A stretch of 64,000 nucleotides of DNA, from NCBI GenBank assembly GCA_033964015.1, contig CM066913.1, positions 6,113,169 to 6,177,168 of the forward strand, written 5' to 3'. Source of the stretch: Scolanthus callimorphus (Eukaryota > Cnidaria > Anthozoa > Actiniaria > Edwardsiidae). The position numbers and the translations under genes were made by a program. The notes under the pieces are model-generated. The model made no database searches. It worked only from the letters and a program-made list of their open reading frames with translations, and was not told the origin of the DNA. Positions 46,001 to 55,400 of the stretch are shown here, one piece after another. Numbering within the stretch: position 1 is the stretch's first letter; each line of letters opens with the position of its first letter.

Positions 46001-48497
46001 AGAATTCGCTCATCATGACAGAAGGGAAGATCGCAGAGCTTCTTCCCGTCCTATCATTGCCGATGTCTCGGCTTCTGTCCATGAATTCACTATGCTCTTA
46101 GAAGGAAGATCGCTGAGCATAGATGCGACCGAAGGGAATCCAGTATTTGATGACGAAGAATCCGCCACTCCTGTCATAGTAGGATGCCCAACTCATCCTT
46201 ATAAGATTCACTGGTTCGTAATGAGCTGGAGTGGCAAGTCTCTAGGGCGAAAGAAGAAAGTCTTCCGTGCAACATGTGAGTGGAGAAATCCTATTGGGTT
46301 TGCTTGCGATGCTAACAGGGAGACACATTTCGCCGTCGCACATAGCTTGACAGCGTCAAGAACTGTAAATAGTGGAAAAGTGGAAGGCGTAACAATACTT
46401 CCGAGCGACAACAACAATCTGATGGCCATAGCTCTTATTCTTGCATTCCAACCCGCCCGTTTTGGTCTCACATTCAACCTCAGCTGCAAAACGGGAAACG
46501 TTGAGGCGGCACAGATGTTTGGGTTTGATTTGTCATTTCATACCGACAATCCCATGACGGAAAAACTGCTGGAAGCAATAAATGACATGAGAGCGACGAT
46601 CTCTTGGATTTTCAATAGGCCTGTACAGAAGCTCAACCCAGATGTCGATCTTCGGAGGTGCTTGACAAACATCCTTCGTCACGCTTCTGGAGGAATACAT
46701 TATCGACGACCGAAAGCCACGACAGTTTGTCCGCAAGCAAAGCCTGACGTTCCAGCTTGTGACCAAGACGAAGATACAGAAATCGAGCCCGAGGAACAGC
46801 CCGAGATCATGATTGGAGTTGATCCGTTCTACGAGGTGAGCTCTTCACAGCCGCGAAACGAAGGTGAAGACTTCATCCTCCTCAAACCGTACAACGTTGA
46901 CTCTCTAAATAAAGCACTTGCCTTTATCAGTGAAGAGTACGCTGCTGAAAACAAGGGGGAGGGAAATGAGGAGATCGATGGTCAGGAAGAGGAGGCGGAA
47001 GTTTGTGACGAGGACGACTTCGCCAATACTATAAAGAAAAGGATCATGAACTCGTCAGAAGAAAGAGTGACACTTTTTTCACTGATCAGAGATCTGGAGG
47101 TAGGAAGGAAACTGAGAGAAATGAGAAAGAAAGCAAAGATTACCACACTGGTCGAGTTCCTGGAGCATCGGCAAGAGTTTATTTTGAGCACCAAAGAGGA
47201 CGAAGAGAAAGTGCTAGGGGATCAAGCTGAAGTCTTGTGGATGGTGGAGTTGGCTGAAGAACCCTTCACTGAGGAGGAGCGTCAAGCTGCGGAGTCTAAG
47301 TTCAGCGAGGCTCTCATTGGGTATTTGGTCCGAAAAGGAAATCTCTTTCAAACAGTTGGCCACGTGTCAGCCCAGCCAAAGATGAAGGCGTTAATCCAAA
47401 AGTCTGGGGCTGTTTTGTACTCGAATGTCTATGAAGTTGATGAGACGCTACTATGCTTCTTGTGTGACCACGAAGAGTTCTTTGAAGTTCCAGATTATGA
47501 GGTGATTGCAGACGCGAAGTTCCGTTTAAAGCCCCGGAAAAAGTTTGTCTTTGATGCGGTCAGAGGATGCCTAGTAGGTGTGCAGCACCCAGAGAATGAA
47601 GAGAGTGACAGCTCTGACGAGGAAAGCTCTGAAGAGGAGACTGATTCCGATTCACAACCTGATGACTCGAGTTCAGAGGAAGGCGGCGTGGAGGTGGGGA
47701 ATACAGAGGATGTTCAAACGATAGAGAATCAGGAAACGCCCCGTGCGAAGGAAGGGAAGGGGAGCTGTAACGACGACTGGAGACGCACGGACGGAACAGC
47801 GTCAAATACAGAGATGCTTGTCACGCAAGGCAATTTAAAGATTGAAAAGGAAGAAGTGAGGGATCCAAATGATCGAAATAGTGATGATGATAGCGACGAC
47901 AGTATTCAGTGCAGCGATTCTTCCGACGAGGAGCTAAATTTGAATACTCATCACCCTCGCACGAAGCCAAAACGTTCCGGTCAGCTCGTTCAACAGCAGG
48001 AGCAACAACTGTCACAGCAGCGAAGCCTCATAGACGGTGCTTGGGCTTCAGGTGGCCGAAAACCAGAGGAAGGTGCAGTGACTGGGACCAGTGAGGTCCC
48101 TCAGGAGCACGACGGAACCTCTGCCGTGAAAGCTCCCAGCATGAAGACTCGCAAACAACTCCTTGAGCGTCTAACCCACGCGCTGACTCTTCTACTTAGA
48201 AGAAAACGCAATACACCACAGGAAGTCAAAAATGTCACCAAAAAACGAGACATCGCGCGAATTGTAGATGCGCTTGATCCAGAGTTGTGCAAAAGTGCTG
48301 GACCGGATGCGGTTTTGCTTCATTTTATTTGTGCCGATGGCGCGTTTGAGATAATAGAGAAAGTGCAAGGTGTTAGACGCATCAGGCTAAAGAAGTACGA
48401 TGCGGAGGTGGAGACGGATTTCCTCTATGGTAGAGATGACGTGGATAACAGGAGGTGGAAGGGCGACAAAAAGGCGAAGGGTAAACGTAGACATTAA
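30950..48497 (+). CDS. DExH-box RNA helicase, TDRD9/Spindle-E-like, with long C-terminal extension
   Basis: Fourteen exons join in phase to 1,721 codons: 30950-31022, 33323-33502, 33722-33866, 34233-34431, 35181-35362, 38367-38564, 38946-39127, 40310-40413, 40770-40989, 42749-42892, 43124-43240, 43951-44525, 44986-45118, 45784-48497. All introns are GT-AG. The N-terminus is acidic and tryptophan-bearing. Helicase motifs: GETGCGKS (about 113-120), VTQPRR, DEVH (217-220), SAS in place of SAT (250-252), LFVLHSM (415-421), STDIAENSVTLPNI (444-457), QRAGRAGR (492-499). A helicase-associated region follows in exons 10-12. The protein should unwind or remodel RNA using NTP. DEVH and the region after the HA2 domain, with an AYLEF segment suggesting an RRM-like fold, resemble TDRD9/Spindle-E (piRNA pathway). 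No Tudor domain is recognised, so orthology is unproven; DHX29, DHX57 and YTHDC2 also use DEVH. Confidence 0.88.
31475..32850. repeat. Degenerate repeats in helicase intron 1
   Basis: The motif ACTGGAAGTACATGA or close variants occurs near 31507, 31645, 32352, 32461, 32611 and 32756, often preceded by TTCCACTT and followed by GGGTCTACAT. The blocks 31475-31690 and 32325-32505 share the same order of segments (TTCCATCCTTGACACTGG, then TTGATCTTCAAAAGC, then AAAACTGGAAGTACATGA), so a segment of about 200 bp was duplicated. Confidence 0.65.
32865..33205. repeat. Region with repeated TGGAATTTCC units
   Basis: CTCTGGAATTTCC occurs twice beside CCCCCACC blocks, and further GGAATTCC or TGGAATTCCA variants occur to 33195. 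It resembles the arrays at 45186-45539 and 49058-49393 but is more degraded, and clear inverted ends were not found. Confidence 0.5.
35600..35643. repeat. GA microsatellite in intron 5
   Basis: A short purine tract with (GA)n at about 35621-35641 lies in helicase intron 5. No coding potential is supported on either strand despite overlapping open frames. Confidence 0.7.
36276..36610. repeat. Single copy of TGACGTCA-bearing repeat family
   Basis: This block starts with TTTAGGCACTGCCTAAAAGC and ends with GGGGCTCCGCTA. It contains the same core as the array at 41105-41885 (TGACGTCATGCCACGT, then CACCCAAGTTTGGT, then GATGCATATACACTTTTG). It represents a shorter, one-to-two-unit copy in helicase intron 5. 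Confidence 0.7.
36929..37220 (-). mobile_element. Non-LTR retroelement 3' ends (fragments)
   Basis: On the minus strand, one fragment ends AATAAAGTTCGTTCGTTCAT (near 36930-36955). A second has the tail AAACTTGAAACTTGAACTTG (near 37058-37082), preceded by a hairpin built on GGTTCTCCTC. Short A+T-rich bodies ending in simple repeats are typical of LINE or SINE 3' ends; the family is not identified. Confidence 0.5.
38102..38265. mobile_element. MITE with TAGAGCAGATTTCG ends
   Basis: Terminal inverted repeats TAGAGCAGATTTCG... bound a G+C-rich interior of CGCGGT and CGGTACC motifs. It lies in helicase intron 5, just before exon 6. Related ends occur at 45154-45698 and 54475-54738. Confidence 0.65.
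41105..41885. repeat. Tandem array of ~127-bp units with CRE-like TGACGTCA
   Basis: Five units are spaced 126, 128, 127 and 134 bp apart, judged from the shared CACCCAAGTTTGGTT segments at 41212, 41338, 41466, 41593 and 41727. Most units contain TGACGTCA or a one-base variant and ACCACGTGA or similar. The flanks (TTTAGCCACTGGCTAAAAGC on the left, GGGGCTCCGCTATAAATTAA on the right) match the ends of the shorter copy at 36276-36610, so the array is one member of a dispersed element. It lies in helicase intron 9. Confidence 0.8.
41977..42614. mobile_element. TTAA-flanked TIR element carrying an ORF
   Basis: TTAA followed by AGCGGGACTGTCACGGTACG at the left is mirrored at the right, with TIRs of about 30 bp. 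TTAA at both ends fits piggyBac-type integration. A minus-strand ORF of 84 codons (42181-42435) lies inside and has a basic stretch (KPNRGRPYAKMAWEHNKSR) not resembling piggyBac transposase. The element sits in helicase intron 9, 134 bp before exon 10. Confidence 0.7.
43280..43463. mobile_element. MITE with CAGGGTTTTACAGTGG ends
   Basis: A 21-bp TIR (CAGGGTTTTACRGTGGTATGT) bounds 184 bp in helicase intron 11. An inner hairpin (CCCACGCTTTACGTCATCATC) follows. Its centre shares 25 bases with the foldback at 16075-16273. Confidence 0.75.
43487..43605. repeat. Truncated copy of the 50931-51142 element
   Basis: About 115 bases, from GCCGTATTCACACTAGAGAC to CTGTCTAAACTTT, are nearly identical to the left half of the element at 50931-51142. 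No right end is present. Confidence 0.75.
45154..45698. mobile_element. TAGAGCAG-ended MITE interrupted by another element
   Basis: TAGAGCAG followed by a TTTTCATATGATTGTG-like segment at the left is mirrored by CATACGAAATCTGCTCTA at the right. The interior is split by the element at 45186-45539. Ends match the family at 38102-38265 and 54475-54738. It lies in helicase intron 13. Confidence 0.6.
45186..45539. mobile_element. MITE carrying an array of TGGAAATTCC units
   Basis: Inverted ends GGGCTGTTCCAAAAAACAAT and complement enclose about ten units of roughly 29 bp, each centred on TGTGGAAATTCCAGGG. C-rich and G-rich runs (CCCCCC, GGGGGG) lie just inside the ends. The 193-codon minus ORF across it is a by-product of the repeat. 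Confidence 0.8.
45784..48497 (+). CDS. Helicase exon 14: RRM-like region and repeated C-terminal modules
   Basis: The exon encodes residues 818-1721 without introns. Acceptor ACGCAG|GTGAG is used in phase. The first part (to about 1110) continues the TDRD9-like region. The rest alternates acidic linkers (E/D/S runs near 1415-1440 and 1535-1555) with three alpha-rich blocks at about 1226-1295, 1314-1406 and 1603-1693. The last two share a pattern: an ALxxYLxRK-type helix, a helix ending in LLxFLC or LLHFIC, then FFE or FEI and a basic RLK ending. This suggests a duplicated small domain, perhaps winged-helix; the fold is inference. The protein ends in a basic KKAKGKRRH. Confidence 0.85.
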
Positions 48498-48578
48498 CGC
48501 GGAAAATTCTTCGAAGATTGCATTTACTGAAAACGACAAGAACAAAGGAAAGCGAGTTGCAGTTGGCAGATAAAAAAC

Positions 48579-48584
48579 AATAAA
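48579..48584 (+). terminator. Polyadenylation signal of helicase gene
   Basis: AATAAA lies 82 bp after the TAA stop codon of the helicase and is followed by A- and T-rich sequence. It is the first canonical hexamer after the stop. Confidence 0.6.
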
Positions 48585-49057
48585 AGTAGTTTTGATGCTA
48601 AATTGCTAAACAGTTAGGTACTCGAACGTGAGCGCAGTCAAATGTAAGCGCAGTCAAACGTAAGCGCAACCGACCCGTGTTTGTCATCTTTGTAAAATGA
48701 AGAGCGATGACTTAACTGGACCAATCAGAAAACGCTTTTATTAAGACGTTTTTGTTTTGTTACTACAATCCGAGGAATAATAGACGAGCAACGAGTTGGT
48801 AGTTGATAGGTCAGAGCTGACAGACGTTTTTCTCCCATATGAATTACAGTAAAAACCCGCGTAAAAGAACCTGGTTTTAAGAACCTGTTAGGCTAAACGT
48901 TTCATTTTAAGCCCCCTCCACAAGAACCTGTTAAGGCTAAAATTTGAGTTAGGTTCTAAGCTGTGGAGAATTGCTGAATTAAGGTCATCAGTTTGTTTTT
49001 CATTTCTCTCTATTCATTAGAGTGTCACCAAGAACTAAAAAAAGGCTGAAGTTGATT

Positions 49058-49393
49058 GGCTGATTGCATTTTTAAACCGCACCGGGGGGGTTGAGGACCT
49101 ATGGAAAATTTTCCGGGGGCTTGTATTGGACTCTGGAAATTCCACGGGAAGGGGTGTGTCGGGAGACTGGAAATTCCAAGGGGGAAGGGTAAAAAAGGTG
49201 ACTTTCCAGGGACATTTTATCCAAAACTAAATTTTCCAGGGTTATTTTGCCGGGTAAAATGGAAATTCCAGGGGAGTGGGTCTTATGAGGTTGGAAATTC
49301 CAGGGGAAGGGGTCTGTTTCACAAGTGGAAATTCCTGGGGAGGGGGTCTTTTTAAGGGAGGTCCTCCCCCCCGGTTTAAAAATGCAATCAGCC
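49058..49393. mobile_element. Second MITE with TGGAAATTCC array
   Basis: Inverted ends GGCTGATTGCATTTTTAAAC with adjacent G or C runs and GAGGACC enclose about eight units of roughly 33 bp centred on TGGAAATTCC, each followed by a G-rich tail such as AGGGGAAGGGG. The terminal sequence differs from the 45186-45539 element, but the internal architecture is the same. Confidence 0.8.
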
Positions 49394-50930
49394 ATTGCTT
49401 GGAACTGGTACAGCTGTACTGTATTTGTCCGAAAATTTTCGTGGTATCAACTTTGAAATGGTATTTCAGATACTATGAGTTTGTTTGAGCATATGTTTTG
49501 TTAATGACATACCTGCACTGTCATGTCTGTACTGCCTTTTAGGGAATCGTTCGTTATTATTGCAATATTCACACGATCACTTGACTTTGATGCTGGACAC
49601 GATTAAAAGGCGGCACGAAAAGTCTAAAATATTTGCTTTAAGTACCTGTTTAGACTAAATTTAAAACGATTCTTTTTACGCAGGTTTTTACTGTATTTTC
49701 ATATATGAAGGATATCGATTGACACACAAAATTTATCTAACCGCGTCCGAATATGTCCCGAAGATGTACTGAACGAGTCACGAAGTTAAACCGATCGTTC
49801 GGGGGCTTTCAGGGTTGCCGAAGACTCTCCGAAGATGTCCCGAAGTTGTCAAAAGTCGCCGATAATTGCCGAGCAATTTGTGGAAAAGCCCAAGACTGAC
49901 AGATAACAGAAAAAACAATAACCGTTAGAAAATGAAATTATTAAATAGTTATCATAGAAATCTATAAATTATGGCAAGGGAAAACATAGATGAAGACAAA
50001 TAATCTTGAAGCTAAGATACCGAAAAAACCCAGCCAATATTGATATGAAGACTATATGAAGAATTCACACGAGTGTCGCGAAGTACTTGTGTTTGTGTTT
50101 ACTTTCAATTTTCATTGGTCCCTCATTTCTGTCAACCAATCAAATTGAACGCAGCTGTGTATTTAGTAATCACGTGCTAATTGTTAAATAGTGATTTTAC
50201 TTGGCTTGTGATTGGCTGCTAGGGAAACCATTCAGAAGCAACTTATCTCACCTATGATTGATTTGGCTGAGTCTGAGTGTATGAAAAAATAAATAAAACT
50301 ACAAGAGAACCTTTTCTAGGAAATGATTACCTTTATTTTCATATTCATCATAAGCTCGGCACAGATAGTATTATACAGATTTACAGTTTTCGGCAGTATT
50401 GTCATATATACAGTTTTGCTGATTAGTTATATTGAGGAGTATTATTTGCTTTTCTTAAGATGATGATTTTCGAAGGGCAGCAATCATAAGTGCCATACAG
50501 AACTTGATTGTTAAGTGCGTAATCATAAAAATAGCAGGCAGCCTGGTTTTACACCAGGAAACAGAAATAATTCGTTTGGAGAAGAAAATACCTTGGTGTT
50601 CCTGAGCACCAGAGGCATGAAATGGGACAAAAGCCAAGAACAAAGAACAAAGACCTTAACAGAACGAGGCAATGGAAGAGCACGAAGACCCCGGACATCT
50701 CACTAGAACAATACAAACCGAAATTTTATAATACGCGAATTACACGCATTTCAAGTAAGACAAATTTGATGCTGGAGTAGTTTAGTACTACCCCAGTAAT
50801 ACAGAATATCAATAGTTTCGGTTTTCTGTTGATAGTTTCGGTTTACGAAAAAGGGACCTCTGCTCTTTGTCGAAATAGCCGAGCATGCGTTGTAGCTTCT
50901 CAGTAGTCGAAATGCCACACGATAAAAATA

Positions 50931-51142
50931 GCCGAATTCACACTAGAGACGGAACTCGTCTGAGACGAGTTTCTCGTCAGAAAAAGTTCCTGCTTTATGT
51001 CAATTCTGCTCAGAAACACTTGCTTGTTATCTGTCTAAACTTTATCCTTCAAAAAAATTGTTTTCACGTGATCACAGGGAACCATATTCAAGGCGAGAAA
51101 CTCGTCTCAGACGGGAAACTCGTCTCTAGTTGAAGTGTGGGC
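50931..51142. mobile_element. MITE with GCCGAATTCACACTAGAGACG ends
   Basis: The 212-bp element has imperfect TIRs of about 45 bp rich in GAGACGAGTTTC, a motif that is itself partly palindromic. The left half recurs at 43487-43605. Confidence 0.75.
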
Positions 51143-52352
51143 TGAAATCGTCCAAGACTGTGATAGGCAGCAAAACAAAGGGAGTTTCGACCCAGAGCGG
51201 GCGGTGTCATTCTCCTGCTTGTCAGTCCAGCGAATGCACCGAAAAAAGAGGTCTCTGCTAGCAGGGAATAAAATTTCCCGTGCGATTGCCAAATGAGATG
51301 ATTTGTTTGACGTACAACGTGTTGCTTGAGACAAAGAATTAAAGTTCGCTAAACACTAGTGTTATCCATTCAGCAAGTAACGAAACACATTTTCGGTGAA
51401 TAGTTACGTCAAAAGCAACTTTTCCAACTTTACAAATTTCAGAGTTCTCAAAATATCGAAAACACAGAAAGTGCGTTCACTCTTAGAATTTTTAGATGTC
51501 TAAATATCTTTTATAAGAATGAGCATTTTACAGTTAGCTTTTCTGAATAATCCCTGACTGGTATTTCTAGAGCATAATTTTCTGATTATTTTTCATAATA
51601 TTTTTGGCTGAAGGGGAGGACATGATCAAGCACACGCTAAGTTTAATGAGTCCTTGTTAGACAGACACAACTTTGTTATTATATTTTCATTCGGAATTAG
51701 AAGACGCAATACGTGTAGAATTTTGCAAATAAACGCCTACAAACAAAGCAGGGGGGATCCAAGTTTTTGGAGAGGGGATGGAAGGTGGGTAGAGCTAATA
51801 GAACCAAGGACTTCAGTTTGACGTTAAGGGGGGTGCACCCAACGCACCTCTCTGGATCCGCCACTGCAAACTTTTATTCTGCAATTCCATCGAAAATATC
51901 TCACTGCATTCCCTAAATCAGCCGATGGAAATTGATGCTTTTTCCGGGTCGGTATGCTGCTAGGCAGACAAAATGGCGGCTGAATGAAGTTCATTAGCAG
52001 CCTGTAGTGTACTAGCAGTCCCTTTTGGGTTGAAATTCAGTAATTCGCGCAGTTCCAAGGGGTGCACGGGTAGCGCTAGACTCGGACAGCAGGAGGTAGG
52101 TCACGCCTTTGCTTCGACGTTTCGCAAAACAAGAGACTGGTTATAAACAATCTAGCCTGCTTGCAGGGGTTTTTACATTTCGTTGGCTTATCCGGCGCCA
52201 TATTGGATTTCTCAAACAGCGAACGGGTCGGGTTTACCGCGATATAAAAACACCAGCACCTACTAGAAGTCTAAACAGTGTGACGAGATTAATAAAACCT
52301 GAGTACATCTAGCGAACTCTAAGCCTACAGAATCTCATGGCCTCTCCATGTG

Positions 52353-52464
52353 CTATCTATTAGACTTTCGCCGATCTGTTTTACGTTCACGTGTAGCCAA
52401 AAACTCGCGTCGTTTCTGGCTTACGCTGGACTTGAGAATGTTGCGCAGCTTTTGACAATAACTT
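52353..52464 (-). CDS. MAPKAP1: SIN1 last exon with one-base frame break
   Basis: After acceptor CTGCAG, the first codons read EVIVK in the expected phase. Then the frame that matches SIN1 C-termini (LRNILKSS... to RRKSNR and stop TAG at 52353-52355) is reached only by adding one base in the AAAA run (TTTT near 52450-52453 on the plus strand). Both sides of the break match the family, so the exon identity is firm and the missing base is probably an assembly error or a recent mutation. Confidence 0.85.
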
Positions 52465-55400
52465 CTGCAGATATAAAATGAAGTGATCAAATCAACAACC
52501 ATGTAATAAATAACCAACAAGGTGGAATCTATGTTTCTTTTAGCCTGTTAGCCGGCTCTCCAGTGGGTTTTTCGGATATTTGATTTTTTCTTTTTGGCGC
52601 GCGGGATTATGTCGCGGAAAGAAGAGCTCTTTCTCTTCTTTACCCCCGCGACACAGGAATCGCGCGCGCCAAAAAAACAATTAACCATTATCCTGCGAGA
52701 TTGCGCAGAATATCGTCTGATACTTAGCCGACGAAGGACGCAGTCCCGAGTTGGCTAAATCAGTCGATATTCTGCAAAAATCGAGCAGGATAATGGTTTT
52801 ATTATTCAGCACATCGATAGCACAAAAAAACCTGAAAAACATTACTTTTGTATATTATTTACGAGCTCAACACATCATATTTCCCTCAGAGACGGATATC
52901 GCAGGATATCTGTCATGTACAGAAGACAGCTATTGGGGTTCCAATGAGCATATTTGGGCAGTACATCGATGTGCTGAATAATAACAACAAATATCCGAAA
53001 ACAAACATATATAACTCTCAAGTTCCTTCTAGCCTCGCGTGGCGCCTTCTCGCAATTGCTTTTCTACTTACGGACGACCTGTGGCATGAAAAAAAAAGTG
53101 GCGTATGCATTTACCACAGGAAACCCGTGCAACTAAGAGATGCCTGGGAAGGAGTCTAGCAAACTGCTTGATCAAGAATTATGAACCTCGTGCATAATAA
53201 GCAAATACAAAAGAAATCACAACCGTGATAGGCTGTTTTGTGCCTGATAAAATCACGACCAATATAGGACTTCATTGTACGCTACGTTTTCTGAACATTA
53301 AAATCATTGATGATATCATGTTCATTATTGTTAACGCTTTATAAGTAGTGCTTTATGGGGGATATAGACATCCGGGCTGTGCGTGAGGGCTGCACCCGAT
53401 AAAGCACGACTGCTCGTTTGTTATACAGAAAAAAGAACGCCTCAATTTTTTGGCGGCGCACGTTTGAACTCGGGAATTTTGATAAGGGGAAAATAGCACA
53501 AGTCATTCCTACGAGTCATACCTGCAATCTCGAAATCTGTCGTCTCGAAGTCGTAATGTTTAAACTCATGGGAGTTTGTACTGTAGTACCAGATACGAAA
53601 ACCGGCTTTTCCTGTACTCCTGTCTACCGTCTGGCATTCGGTCACGTTCTCCATATCGAGCGAGACCTGCCGAAAACGTGACGTGTCTTTATGCTAAGCT
53701 CCGATTTGTTATACTAGATGAACATGCAGAATGCTGTGGTGTGAATTTTGAGATGAGACGCCAAAAGGAGTTTGTCAACAACATCGAAAAGTTTCAACAA
53801 ATATCAATCAACATCACCATCATCAGCAGCAACATCAACATCAGCACATCATCATCAAAACGTCAACATTAGCAACAACACCCCCATCAACAAAATCACC
53901 TTCAACAACATTAACATTAACATCAACAACATCACCATCAAAACGTCACCATTAGCAACATCACCCGCATCAACAAAATAACCCTCATCAACAAAATGAC
54001 CATCAGCAACATCACCATCAACAACATCACCATCAAAACGTCACTTTTAGCAAAAACATTACCATCAGGATCACAAACAACACCATTAGCAACATCACCC
54101 TCATCAACAAAATCACCCTCATCAAAACGTCACCATTAGCAACAACATTACCATCGCCATCAGCAACATAACTAGCAGCATCACAAACAACACCATTAGC
54201 AACATCACCCACATCAACATCACCCTCATCAACAACATCACCATCAACAACATCATCACCATCAAAACGTCACTTTTTACAACACTACCCTCATCAACAA
54301 CATCATCATCGCCACCAGAAACAGCATCAGCAACAACCACACCATTGAGGAACAACATCACCATCAGCAACGTCAGCTACTCAACAAACCAACATCAAAA
54401 ACAATATTCTTACAATAGTACATCAATGGACAACAATAACACTAATAACAAAGGTAGTGAATAATAGAGCGGTTTTCACATGACTGTCGTTAAAACAATT
54501 CATGAGTAATTCACTAACCAATCAAATGCGATAGTAATTCAACAGCAAACCAATCAGAGAGCGAAGTGATTCACAATCTCTCTTTTTTGCGAGCGAAGTA
54601 ATTGTGTAATTGTTTTCTCTACGCGATCTGATTGGCTGAAGGATCAAAGATCACGCTCTTGACCAATCACAACCCGAACCAATCGTAATTACCGCGTAAT
54701 TTGTAATTACTCACGACAGTCATGTGAAAAACGCTCTATAATAGTGGCAAATAACAAAATAACAATGCCATCAGCATCAACCACAACAACATTTTCAACC
54801 AATTTCAAAGCGAAACAAAGTATATATTCCTTGAATGTTTAAGGTCGAAGTGATACAGTTAGAGAGCCAAATGTCGTGACTTTCAATATAGAAACAAAAC
54901 AAACTAAAATCCGCCAGGATCCCTGCACGACATATTGTAAATTTACAAGAATAAGATCCAACAGAGATCCAGAATCATATCGGTGAATAATCAACATACC
55001 GGTTTTTGTTTGACGAGCCAGAACTTGGTGGACATAGTCCTCGGCGTGCTCAACGGATCGATTTCTACTCTTTCTAGAGAAATACCTGAAACAGAGGAAT
55101 TGGGGACATTGCATGAACGAACGCCCGACTCTTAGTATTCACATGAACACCTGCAGTAATATAACTATTGGCAAATTCGAGGAATGGCCTCCGGAGCCGT
55201 GGCAAAACGCCTTGAAAATTTCTATGTAAGTTACACTCGTGTTAGTCTCGTTCTAAACTTTTGACAATTGAGTAACTGGATTGTTGGCCACTTTTTGTTA
55301 AAATTTTCGAAATCTTGGTAAAATCTGTCAAGTCATTTCTCCCTGCCCACCCAAACTCACCAAGTTGTATCTCTGTAACAGTTCTCAGCTTATTGATCAT

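Larger units (their letters stand above)
48600..52352. other. Space between convergent helicase and SIN1 genes
   Basis: No additional gene is supported. Small elements at 49058-49393, 50931-51142, and near 51735-51875 are present. The minus frame at 50455-50643 and the plus frame at 52109-52312 have no family resemblance. A TTTATT (AATAAA on the minus strand) at 51873-51878 could serve the SIN1 3' end, about 475 bp after its stop. Confidence 0.45.

Noticed and set aside
53770..54420. Possible repetitive protein or CRISPR-like array
   Set aside because: Units are short, imperfect and without unique spacers. It is a minisatellite in a eukaryotic intron.
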